From positions 767,189 to 803,631 of the forward strand of contig JXCB02000001.1 of the NCBI GenBank assembly GCA_000828075.3: DNA of 36,443 nucleotides. Reading direction: 5' to 3'. The notes under the pieces are model-generated. The model was not told where the DNA came from. It worked only from the letters and a program-made list of their open reading frames with translations, and made no database searches. The position numbers and the translations under genes are program-made. Shown piece after piece: positions 30,023-36,443 of the stretch; position 1 is the stretch's first letter, and each line of letters starts with the position of its first letter. This DNA comes from Tolypothrix campylonemoides VB511288. Lineage in GTDB: Bacteria > Cyanobacteriota > Cyanobacteriia > Cyanobacteriales > Nostocaceae.

Positions 30023-32146
30023 ATGGTTTGGGCATCTGGACATAAGTTGCAGGGTGATAAGTACATCATCGAACAAGTCCTGGGGCAAGGAGGATTCGGG
30101 ATTACTTATAAAGCACGGCACACGTTTCTGAATAACCTTGTGGTGATTAAAACGCCCAACGAAAGCCTGCAAAACGATCCAGAATACCCCAAATATGTCA
30201 AGCGATTCATCGAAGAAGGGCAGCGACTGGAAAGGCTTTCTGAAACCCAACATCCCAATATTGTGCGTGTCAGGGATTTGTTTCATGAGGGCGGAACATA
30301 CTGCCTAGTGATGGATTTTGTCCAAGGAGAGAGTTTATTTAATCTAGTACAACGGCGGGGAGCATTATCGACAGACGAAGCTGTCAAATATATACGCCAA
30401 ATAGGCGAAGCTTTGAAAGTAGTACACCAAGCAGGGTTAGTACATCGCGATGCTCACCCTGGTAACATTATGGTGCAGCAAGATGGTAAAGCCGTGCTGA
30501 TTGACTTTGGCATTGCTGGTGAAGCTGTACCCGCTACAGTAAGTTCAAAGTTTTTTGCTAATGTCGCCTTTGCACCTTATGAACAAATGAGAGGCGGTCG
30601 AGAGCCACGTGTCGATGTTTACTCTCTAGCTGCTTCTTTATACTATGCCGTCACAGGTCAACGCCCGGCAACTTCCCTTGACCGCAAGTTATACAGCGCC
30701 CCGTTAGTTACACCACAGCAATATGTCCTTAGTATTAGTAATGACTTAAATCAAGCAATTCTTAAGGGGATGGAACTAGAACCCCAAGACCGCCCCCAAA
30801 CCATGCAAGAATGGTTGGAAATGCTAGCTCCCAAACAAGTTATAACAATTTGGTCATCTGGGCATCAGCTGCGGGATGGTAAGTATATTATCCACAGAAT
30901 TCTTGCCCAAGGTGGCTTTGGTATCACCTATTTGGCTAGGAACGACAGAGGGGAACAAGTTGTCATTAAAACTCTCAACGAAATAGTACAAAGCCGACCA
31001 GACTTTGCCAAATTACAGGAAGATTTTGTCAGAGAGGCGCTACGGCTAGCCAAATGCAATCATCCGCAGATTGTGCGGGTTGATGATGTATTCCAAGCAG
31101 GGCAACTGTGGTGCATGGCGATGGAATACATTCAGGGGAGACATCTTGCAGATATAGTTGTCAATAGTGGTGTTTTGCCAGAAGCGGAGGCATTGGGCTA
31201 CATTCGCCAGGTTGGAGAAGCACTAACAGTTGTTCACAAACAAGGTTTGTTGCATCGAGATGTCAAGCCAGCAAATATCATTGTGCGTTCTAATAAACCA
31301 GAAGCAGTATTAATTGATTTTGGTCTGGCGCGGGAATTTACACCGAATTTAACACAACTGCACACAGCAAATCTTTCTCATTGTTTTGCACCAATTGAGC
31401 AGTATTCAACAGTAGCACAACGAGGTGCTTATACCGATGTTTATGCTTTAGCTGCAACGCTGTATTTTCTGTTAACAAAAAGACTACCTCCGCCTGCTCC
31501 ACTTCGGGCTAATGGTACAGAATTAGTAGAGCCACCACAACGGATTAATCCTAGTATCAGCGATCGGGTGAATAGGGCGATTCTTAAAGGAATGGAGTTA
31601 GAGGCAAAAGACCGTCCGCAATCAGTGCAGGAATGGTTGGAGTTGTTGAAAGAGCCTGTTAGGCACAATACTGTTAAGAATTCCCAGTCCAAATCCAAAA
31701 AGGCGACAAAATCTAGTCAAGCTCAACAATCTGCTTCAGTTAATAGAGTATCTTCTTCCTCACAGCAACCAAAAAAAATAATCCCTTGGTATTGGCTAAC
31801 AGGAGTTTTATTAACCTACTCGGTTTTAGGCTACTTTACAGCACCTGTGGCTAAGGCTGTGGCTTGGGTTTGGGCTTGGGTTGGGAGTGGTGCAGCTGTT
31901 GTAGCTATTTTTGCAGCTTGGTTTGTGGATGCAAATGTGGTTTGGATTCTATGTTGGGTGTTTATACCTATTGGTCTGATTTATTTGCCTTTGGCTTTTG
32001 CTTCAAAGAACTTACTTAAGTCCTTTAACAAGTCTCACACATTTCTAATTTTGACTGGAACTTCTTGCTTAGGTTTGGGGCTGGGGTGGTTAATGTATCG
32101 GATCCTTGTTGTGCAATATAACCAGTTTCTTCTTGCATTTCTCTGA
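30023..32146 (+). CDS. Tandem double Ser/Thr kinase with four C-terminal membrane helices; 3' end altered
   Basis: 707 residues with two complete kinase domains in one chain. Domain 1 (~14-270): GQGGFGITYKAR, Lys43 in VVIK, HRDAHPGN, VLIDFGIAG. Domain 2 (~287-550): AQGGFGITYLARN, VVIKTLNE, HRDVKPAN, VLIDFGLAR. Each half starts with a W(A/S)SGH(K/Q)L box, so a whole unit was duplicated. Domain 1 has His where the catalytic-loop Lys normally is. A Ser/Lys/Gln linker (~553-585) leads to four hydrophobic segments (WLTGVLLTYSVLGYF, WVGSGAAVVAIFAAWFV, WILCWVFIPIGLIYLPLAF, FLILTGTSCLGLGLGWLMY). The last ~14 residues (VVQYNQFLLAFL) are antisense to a Nudix remnant, so the native end has probably been lost. 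Confidence 0.92.
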   Translation: MVWASGHKLQGDKYIIEQVLGQGGFGITYKARHTFLNNLVVIKTPNESLQNDPEYPKYVKRFIEEGQRLERLSETQHPNIVRVRDLFHEGGTYCLVMDFVQGESLFNLVQRRGALSTDEAVKYIRQIGEALKVVHQAGLVHRDAHPGNIMVQQDGKAVLIDFGIAGEAVPATVSSKFFANVAFAPYEQMRGGREPRVDVYSLAASLYYAVTGQRPATSLDRKLYSAPLVTPQQYVLSISNDLNQAILKGMELEPQDRPQTMQEWLEMLAPKQVITIWSSGHQLRDGKYIIHRILAQGGFGITYLARNDRGEQVVIKTLNEIVQSRPDFAKLQEDFVREALRLAKCNHPQIVRVDDVFQAGQLWCMAMEYIQGRHLADIVVNSGVLPEAEALGYIRQVGEALTVVHKQGLLHRDVKPANIIVRSNKPEAVLIDFGLAREFTPNLTQLHTANLSHCFAPIEQYSTVAQRGAYTDVYALAATLYFLLTKRLPPPAPLRANGTELVEPPQRINPSISDRVNRAILKGMELEAKDRPQSVQEWLELLKEPVRHNTVKNSQSKSKKATKSSQAQQSASVNRVSSSSQQPKKIIPWYWLTGVLLTYSVLGYFTAPVAKAVAWVWAWVGSGAAVVAIFAAWFVDANVVWILCWVFIPIGLIYLPLAFASKNLLKSFNKSHTFLILTGTSCLGLGLGWLMYRILVVQYNQFLLAFL

Positions 32147-32245
32147 CTGCCGCTGCTTCAGCACTCTTTTGTGCTAAGTTGAATCTCTCAGCAGGAAGTT
32201 CTAACAGAAATTCACCGACTGCGTGCTGTATTGCCGTACAAAAAC
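32101..32245 (-). pseudogene. Nudix hydrolase remnant
   Basis: The minus strand reads HAVGEFLLELPAERFNLAQK, then SAEAAAVREMQEETGYIAQQ, a degenerate ADP-ribose-pyrophosphatase-type Nudix box (REMQEETG is intact; the first Gly is Glu and there is one extra residue). FVRQY just upstream is in another frame, so an indel is present. The fragment overlaps the 3' end of the kinase gene on the other strand. Confidence 0.65.
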
Positions 32246-32326
32246 AATCTCTTTACTACTAGTAATCGGTAAAATCCTCTAGCGGCACCGCTTTGTCTGT
32301 ATTTCCAGGTAGCAATTACAGCAGTC

Positions 32327-32862
32327 ATGGCGGCTAGTCTGGCTAATCAAGAAAGGATGAAGGCTGTATCAGAACTCAATAGCGCAGTTCAACAACGGGA
32401 AGACGCGAATAAACAAAAAGACGCGGCTTTATCAGAATTAAATAAGGCACGGAGTTAGAAAGAGCAGGGGTTGCAGCTTTAGATCAGTTTGAGAAACAAC
32501 ATCAAGAAATAGAAGCATTACTGGTAGCAATGGATGCCGGACAAAGGTTGAAAGAACAGGTTAAAGATAAACGACCCCTAGAAAAATATCCTGCTACCAG
32601 CCCCATTTTCGCTTTACAAACAATTGTTGACAATATCCACGAACGGGCGCAACTCAAAGGGCATCAGAACTATGTCATAAGTGCAGCATTTAGCCCGGAT
32701 GGTCAACGCATTGTCACTGCATCAGTTGACAGTACCGCCAAGGTGTGGGGGGTTGGCGGGTTGGATGAGTTGCTGGCGCGGGGTTGCGACTGGCTGCAAG
32801 ATTACTTTGTCACCCATCCAGAGGCGCGGGAGAGGTTGCGGGTGTGTCGGGCGAAGAGATAG
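32327..32862 (+). pseudogene. WD40-repeat protein remnant (propeller collapsed to one repeat)
   Basis: ATG 32327 begins MAASLANQERMKAVSELNSA, then a coiled-coil (QQREDANKQKDAALSELNKA) that hits a stop. After a frameshift near 32450 the chain continues ELERAGVAALDQFEKQHQEI, DAGQRLKEQVKDKRPLE, then a WD unit (LKGHQNYVISAAFSPDGQRI, TASVDSTAKVW). It jumps at once to the C-terminal tail LDELLARGCDWLQDYFVTHP. Normal members carry a TM helix and many WD40 repeats; all but one are gone, probably by recombination between repeats. ATG 32530 leaves an open 110-residue piece. Confidence 0.75.
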
Positions 32863-33050
32863 GAGGAGGGAGGGAGGGAGAGGGGGTGGAGGAATCATGG
32901 TTAGGCGATACCTTCGGTAAGCTCCGCTAACGCGCAAACGGAATCATTCTCAGGCGATCGCTAATTTTAGAGAGCAATTTTATTTTTGTTACTCTCTTGT
33001 GCGATGAGTGACTCTGTTAAATTAGACTTATTCCCCAATTAATTACAAGC
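32863..33050. other. Purine-rich repeat and HIP1 region before TA module 1
   Basis: AGGAGGGAGGGAGGGAGAGG at ~32865-32884 follows the WD40 stop directly. Then a CTTCGGTAAGCTCCGCTAAC-type repeat and a HIP1 octamer (~32955). The promoter of the TA module must be here. Confidence 0.4.
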
Positions 33051-33269
33051 ATGCTAGAAAAAACATCTACATTTCAACAAGTCATTGAAGCTGTAGAAGC
33101 ATTAGATATAGATGCTCAGATTTTGCTGATAGATATTATTACCAAGCGCCTCAATCAACATAGACGAAATGAGTTGTTAAAAGAAGTTGCACAAGCACAA
33201 CATGATTATGAGCAGGGAAATGTGCGGCGAGGTTCTGTTGAAGATTTGATGGCGGAGTTAGAAGATTGA
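33051..33269 (+). CDS. Antitoxin of RelE-type toxin-antitoxin module
   Basis: A 72-residue acidic protein: MLEKTSTFQQVIEAVEALD, AQILLIDIITKRLNQHRRNE, then QGNVRRGSVEDLMAELED. This is a cyanobacterial antitoxin type found upstream of RelE/ParE-superfamily toxins; the C-terminal GNVRRGSVEDLMAELE resembles the toxin-binding tail. It overlaps the next gene by 4 bp (ATTGA overlap), typical of TA operons. The antitoxin would bind the toxin and repress the operon. Confidence 0.75.
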   Translation: MLEKTSTFQQVIEAVEALDIDAQILLIDIITKRLNQHRRNELLKEVAQAQHDYEQGNVRRGSVEDLMAELED

Positions 33270-33550
33270 AGAATTTAGTTTGGAGTTCTGCATTTGTTCG
33301 TGCGTTTAAACGTTTAGTACGTCAAAATCCACAATTACGTTCTCAAGTAGAGGAGACGCTACAAAAACTAGCTGAAGACCCTTTCTCTCCCAGTTTACAC
33401 AGTCACAAACTTAAAGGTGATTTAGATGGTATATGGTCGTGTTCTATTGACTATAGTCATCGTATTTTATTTCAATTTGTTAATAACTCAGATTCAGGAG
33501 AAGAAGAGATTTTGTTGTTAACTTTGGGTTCTCATGATGATGTGTACTAA
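33266..33550 (+). CDS. RelE/ParE-superfamily toxin
   Basis: 94 residues, starting with TTG 33266 that overlaps the antitoxin stop. It reads LVWSSAFVRAFKRLVRQNPQ, VEETLQKLAEDPFSPSLHSH, KLKGDLDGIWSCSIDYSHRI and LLLTLGSHDDVY. This is the RelE/YafQ/mRNA-interferase fold: two N-terminal helices, a basic sheet with the HKLKGxLxGxWS signature, and the C-terminal GSHDDVY with the late His common in these toxins. It would cleave mRNA at the ribosome. Intact, together with its antitoxin. Confidence 0.85.
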   Translation: MKNLVWSSAFVRAFKRLVRQNPQLRSQVEETLQKLAEDPFSPSLHSHKLKGDLDGIWSCSIDYSHRILFQFVNNSDSGEEEILLLTLGSHDDVY

Positions 33551-33579
33551 ATTTATTGCGTCAAACTCTATACCGCTAT

Positions 33580-33804
33580 ATGAAGGTCGAAAAACTATCC
33601 ATTTTCTTGCCACCATATTTAGTGGAGTTTATCGAAAATTACAAGCTTAATAAAGGATGCAAGTCTCGTTCTCAAGTGATTGAAGAAGCATTAGAATTGC
33701 TGCGAAACCGAGAACTAGAGGAAGCTTACCGACAAGCATCTGCTGAAGTTGACAGCGATTGGGATGTGACAGTAGCAGATGGCTTGACAGATGAAACGTG
33801 GTGA
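33580..33804 (+). CDS. Ribbon-helix-helix antitoxin of MazF-type module
   Basis: 74 residues from ATG 33580 (MKVEKLSIFLPPYLVEFIEN); the frame is open from 33556, but homology starts at 33580. The strand KLSIFLPPYLVEFI and helix SRSQVIEEALELL form a ribbon-helix-helix DNA-binding unit, followed by an acidic tail (EVDSDWDVTVADGLTDETW) that would wrap the toxin. It overlaps mazF by 14 bp. It starts 29 bp after the first TA module. Confidence 0.82.
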   Translation: MKVEKLSIFLPPYLVEFIENYKLNKGCKSRSQVIEEALELLRNRELEEAYRQASAEVDSDWDVTVADGLTDETW

Positions 33805-34124
33805 TATTTATTACGCAGACCTTAGTCCTGCGGTGGGTTCAGAAATGGATAAACGCCGTCCAGTGCTAATAGTAAGTAATGATGCAAATAATCGTGCTGC
33901 TACCACAGTGACGATTTTACCATTGACTTCCAATGTTACCCGTGTTTATCCCTTTGAAATTTTGCTGGCTCCAGAGGATAGTGGCTTAACTAAGTCTTCT
34001 AAAGTACCAGCAAGTGCGAACAATTTCCAAGCAGCGAATTATTGGCGAAGTCGTAGGTAGTTTAAATGAGGAGATGATGGTATTAATTGATGCTGCATTA
34101 AAATTGCATTTGGGATTGGCTTGA
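33791..34124 (+). pseudogene. mazF: MazF/PemK toxin with frameshift
   Basis: The first ~75 residues are a good MazF: MKRGDIYYADLSPAVGSEMD, KRRPVLIVSNDANNR, TVTILPLTSNVTRVYPFEI and SGLTKSSKV. After SKV the frame is lost and ends at 34060. In the next frame the MazF C-terminus continues intact: QQVRTISKQRIIGEV, VGSLNEEMMVLIDAALKLHL, stop at 34122-34124. A deletion of about 5 nt explains it. The lost tail carries residues for dimer and antitoxin contacts, so the toxin should be dead while its antitoxin remains. Confidence 0.85.
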
Positions 34125-34139
34125 GTTTGAAGAAGAATG

Positions 34140-34345
34140 CACAATTTGGAGTGAGGCGATCGCAATCATGCGGGTACAGAGTGCGATAGCGCTAAGCAAT
34201 CAAGCTCAGGCGATGCTCTCAACGCGAGCCACCAAAGGGCGATGGCGCAGAGCGCAGCCCCGAAAGGGCATCGCTCAACAACTTACACTAGTTAGCTGTA
34301 GGCGATCGCTCATGCACAAAGCCGCCAAAGGGCGATGCTCCTAAA
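34140..34345. repeat. HIP1-rich GC repeat cluster
   Basis: HIP1 octamers near 34157 and 34300, plus GCCACCAAAGGGCGATGG / GCCGCCAAAGGGCGATGC copies with AGAGCGCAGCCCCGAAAGGG between. No gene is seen. Confidence 0.6.
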
Positions 34346-34379
34346 CGGACGGACACAAACGAGCATCTGATTTTGATAT

Positions 34380-34490
34380 ATGTCAGCACGTCGTCAAATT
34401 CCCAAACATATTCAAACCCTAGTACGCCAGCGTGCTAATTGCCTGTGCGAATATCGTCATGCTTCTGAGCAATGGAAGTATGTAGAATTT
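34380..34490 (+). pseudogene. HNH-endonuclease-like N-terminal remnant
   Basis: ATG 34380 reads MSARRQIPKHIQTLVRQRAN, then CLCEYRHASEQWKYVEFTI, the N-terminus of a cyanobacterial HNH protein. Relatives have C-x2-C; here it is CEYR, so a Cys is lost. They continue into DHIxPxS; here the sequence switches at ~34490 to the fragment shared with 29503, and the HNH core is missing. The frame stays open to 34697 as a chimera. Confidence 0.7.
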
Positions 34491-34492
34491 AC

Positions 34493-34546
34493 GATTGTTA
34501 CAAAAATCGAAACAAAATCAGCCACAGTTTGCTTTGGCTATAAACT
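34493..34546 (+). repeat. Second copy of the TKxETKSATVCFGYKL coding fragment
   Basis: 50 of 54 bases match 29503-29556. It is fused in frame to the HNH remnant. Downstream the sequence is unlike copy 1. Confidence 0.8.
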
Positions 34547-34756
34547 AGAACACCCGCAAAACCAAGGAGCGTTTACCCTTTTCATTACCAGGTCGTTAGG
34601 GTTTCGTCTACCTTTTTTCATCGAAAATATATTAATACTTGTCATTGTTCATGTCAAGAATTTATTTAAAATGACAAAAAGAATATTGATACACTGAATA
34701 TCTTTGCCTACATATACCGTTACATCCTTTCTAGCCAACGGTTGAGGATGATATCT

Positions 34757-34791
34757 AAAAATTAACCCCAGTTCACCCGGGGTTAATTTTT
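34757..34791. terminator. Bidirectional terminator
   Basis: AAAAATTAACCCC / GGGGTTAATTTTT, a 13-bp perfect stem with a 9-nt loop, A-run and T-run on both sides. Confidence 0.85.
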
Positions 34792-34866
34792 ACTCAATTT
34801 TTTGGCGAGATTCCCTATTCCCCAACGGTCACTAGGGTGGTTATATGACAAGAGAAAACGTTCAAT

Positions 34867-34891
34867 AAGCCCCAGATTGACTGGGGTTTTC
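34867..34891 (+). terminator. Second rho-independent terminator
   Basis: AAGCCCCAG / CTGGGGTTT stem with loop ATTGA, then TCTT. There is no gene between this and the previous terminator. Confidence 0.8.
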
Positions 34892-35059
34892 TTATGAAAG
34901 GATAAATAATAGCAGTCGTGTGTCGCTTTGTCTACGAAACGGTGCTACAAAGAAACCACTAAAGTGAGTACATTGAGGATGGGGACTTCCGCGATGCCGT
35001 TAAATTCTATGTACAGGCTATGCAGAGACTATGCACAAACTTAAGCATACACTTTCGCA

Positions 35060-36241
35060 TTAAACTGACTTTGCACTCAACGCTTCAAACTGCTGCCAGC
35101 AAAGATACAACGCACGTGGTACGTGAAAGCACCCCTTCCATTTGCCACCTTTAAGATTTAACAGCACTTCCCCACGGCGATTAAGGTAGCCAAACCACTC
35201 ACCGTATTCTAGATCGGCAAAGTGCGACCAAGCGTAATCGTGCATCTTTTGATACCATTCCCAACACGTCTCACGCCCTGTCAAGCGATACCCCATCACC
35301 AATGCAACCAAAGACTCTAGGTGAACCCACCACAACTTTTGATCCCATTCCAATTGCTGTGGGGGATGACCGTCTGCATCCATAAAGTAATACAATCCGC
35401 CGTATTCACTGTCCCAAGCGAAATTGAGGATATTTAGCACCACGTCAACCGCTTGGTTAATCGTTTTAGTATCATTGTGACGACGGGCGATGTCCATGAT
35501 AAACCACATCGCTTCGATACCATGACCAGGGTTAATCAATCGTCCGTCAAAAGAATCAATATGGGAACCGTCGGGAGCAACATTTTCGTACATCAGCCCC
35601 CGTTCTTGGTCTAGAAAATCCCTCATCACTTCCTCGACAGTCGCCAAAAGGACGTTTTCAAGGGTTTCGTTGGGTAGCAGCCATTCCATTTCCAGAGTCA
35701 GGTTGGCTAAAATCATCGGTACTGCTAGGGCTTTCATCGGGCGCGTACCGGGGTAGGTTTTGCTATATTTGCCCTTGGGGTTGTCCTGGCGGCGCAAAAC
35801 GTTGTTGTAAGCTTGGATAGCCACATCCTTTGCCGAGTCTTCACCACAGGCGAGTGCGTATTGACTAAATGCCATTGCTGCAAAGCAATCAGAAAAGATA
35901 TTGTAGGGCTGAACCAGCGGCTTCCCTTCACGGGTTAATGCAAAGTACCAGTTACCGTCGGCATCTCGACCATGTTGGGTAAGAAAATTAGCACCATTGC
36001 TGGCAATTTTCAGCCAGTTTTCGCGTTTTTCTAACTGGTTGTAAAGCATGGAAAAAGTCCATACCTGACGGTTTTGCAGCCAGATAAACTTATCTGTGTC
36101 ATAAACCTTACCCTCGCGATCAAGACAGGTGAAATAGCCGCCTTGGTCCCAGTCAATCGAGTGTTTTTCCCAAAATGGGAGTACGTCGTTGAGGAGCGCA
36201 TTTTTGTAAAGTTCAGCAAGCTCTTTAAAGTCGTACTCCAT
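35060..36241 (-). CDS. N-acylglucosamine 2-epimerase (AGE) family protein
   Basis: A 393-residue (alpha/alpha)6-barrel enzyme of the AGE family, which interconverts N-acetylglucosamine and N-acetylmannosamine or epimerises related sugars. Seen: [60 protein letters not shown] with a conserved active-site His, [40 protein letters not shown] and [16 protein letters not shown] with the second catalytic His. Full length. Cyanobacterial members include characterised GlcNAc 2-epimerases. Monocistronic; its 3' end faces the terminator-bearing gap. Confidence 0.93.
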   Translation of the reverse strand: MEYDFKELAELYKNALLNDVLPFWEKHSIDWDQGGYFTCLDREGKVYDTDKFIWLQNRQVWTFSMLYNQLEKRENWLKIASNGANFLTQHGRDADGNWYFALTREGKPLVQPYNIFSDCFAAMAFSQYALACGEDSAKDVAIQAYNNVLRRQDNPKGKYSKTYPGTRPMKALAVPMILANLTLEMEWLLPNETLENVLLATVEEVMRDFLDQERGLMYENVAPDGSHIDSFDGRLINPGHGIEAMWFIMDIARRHNDTKTINQAVDVVLNILNFAWDSEYGGLYYFMDADGHPPQQLEWDQKLWWVHLESLVALVMGYRLTGRETCWEWYQKMHDYAWSHFADLEYGEWFGYLNRRGEVLLNLKGGKWKGCFHVPRALYLCWQQFEALSAKSV

Positions 36242-36341
36242 AAATATCTTTCCCTTTGCACCAAAACCAACTGTGTCAATTATCGCCTCTGTCGTAGGTA
36301 GTTCACAAATCGTTGGTCATACCAATGAATCTGAAGAAAAA

Positions 36342-36373
36342 TAAAAAAACAGGGTGAGGGGTCTTGCCCCTCA
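36342..36373 (-). terminator. Hairpin with T-run on minus strand
   Basis: TGAGGGG / CCCCTCA stem (36355-36361 / 36367-36373). On the minus strand it is followed by CCCTG and a T-run. It could stop leftward transcription entering the epimerase promoter region. Confidence 0.55.
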
Positions 36374-36391
36374 TGGCAAATCTGATATACT
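36364..36391 (+). promoter_or_regulatory. Sigma70-like promoter
   Basis: TTGCCC (36364-36369), a 16-bp spacer, then TATACT (36386-36391). It points to the right edge, toward the possible tRNA. Confidence 0.5.
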
Positions 36392-36419
36392 GTGTTAAGT
36401 AGATGCACCCTGATGATCT

Positions 36420-36443
36420 GGAGAGCTACCCAAGTGGCTCTCT
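36420..36443 (+). tRNA. Possible 5' end of a tRNA gene (cut by window edge)
   Basis: GGAGAGCTACCCAAGTGGCT has the look of a type II tRNA start: a seven-base acceptor half, TA at 8-9, CCC as D-stem and AAGTGG in the D-loop. A promoter lies about 30 bp upstream. GAGAGC...GCTCTC also makes a plain hairpin, so this is tentative; the anticodon is outside the window. Confidence 0.3.

Larger units (their letters stand above)
34698..35059. other. Intergenic region with two terminators
   Basis: Contains the hairpins listed separately and no credible gene. A short transcript could start near 34800 and end at the second terminator. Confidence 0.35.

Noticed and set aside
34380-34697. The 105-residue frame as a complete HNH protein
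   Set aside because: Only the first ~37 residues belong to the HNH family; the rest is a fused fragment and unrelated sequence with no HNH core.

Overview
The window is chromosomal DNA of a filamentous, Nostoc-like cyanobacterium. The signs are many HIP1 octamers (GCGATCGC), heptanucleotide STRR arrays, palindromic intergenic repeats, a XisH/XisI remnant, cyanobacterial Ser/Thr kinases with zinc-ribbon heads, DUF3598, and phosphoglycerate kinase, HisRS and polyamine genes of cyanobacterial look. No rRNA, CRISPR array, phage module or intact transposase is visible. One possible tRNA is cut by the right edge. All calls come from reading the sequence by eye; no search was run.

Layout. 1-4.4 kb: a TPR protein running off the left edge, xisI with a xisH remnant, an orphan DUF433 antitoxin, a phosphatase, a GNAT acetyltransferase, a methyltransferase, and two truncated genes joined together. 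4.8-8.4 kb: DUF4870 membrane protein, an unknown protein, NTF2-like protein, MDR reductase, and a cupin gene bracketed by copies of one palindromic repeat. 8.8-15.6 kb: hisS, DUF3598, an amidohydrolase remnant, two broken AraC genes in tandem, an MFS transporter, a PaaK-like ligase and a small membrane protein. 16-20.2 kb: two zinc-ribbon Ser/Thr kinases in tandem that share an unusual C-terminal domain. 20.2-25.2 kb: methyltransferase, AraC regulator, a speD plus ACL5-like aminopropyltransferase operon, then a long non-coding stretch of repeats. 25.3-29.8 kb: Nudix hydrolase, pgk, usp, a head-to-head cytosine deaminase/nucleoside hydrolase pair, and a hydrolase remnant. 30-34.7 kb: a double-kinase membrane protein followed by a gene graveyard (Nudix, WD40 and HNH remnants) that contains two toxin-antitoxin modules, one with a broken toxin. 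35-36.4 kb: an AGE-family epimerase.

How it fits together. Three receptor-like kinase genes (four kinase domains) lie within 16 kb. SpeD with the ACL5-like enzyme would make a tetraamine or spermidine, and the deaminase and nucleoside hydrolase would serve base salvage. The strongest unusual signals concern repeats. Two MITE-like elements have terminal inverted repeats and apparent target duplications. Intergenic-type repeats are embedded in frame in xisI, the TPR gene and the kinase catalytic domains. A heptamer array at the start of kinase 2 builds a chain of TAATG stop/start overlaps. Many remnants (xisH, methyltransferase, VanZ-like, amidohydrolase, AraC twice, hydrolase, Nudix, WD40, mazF, HNH) show a region decaying by deletion and repeat-mediated rearrangement.
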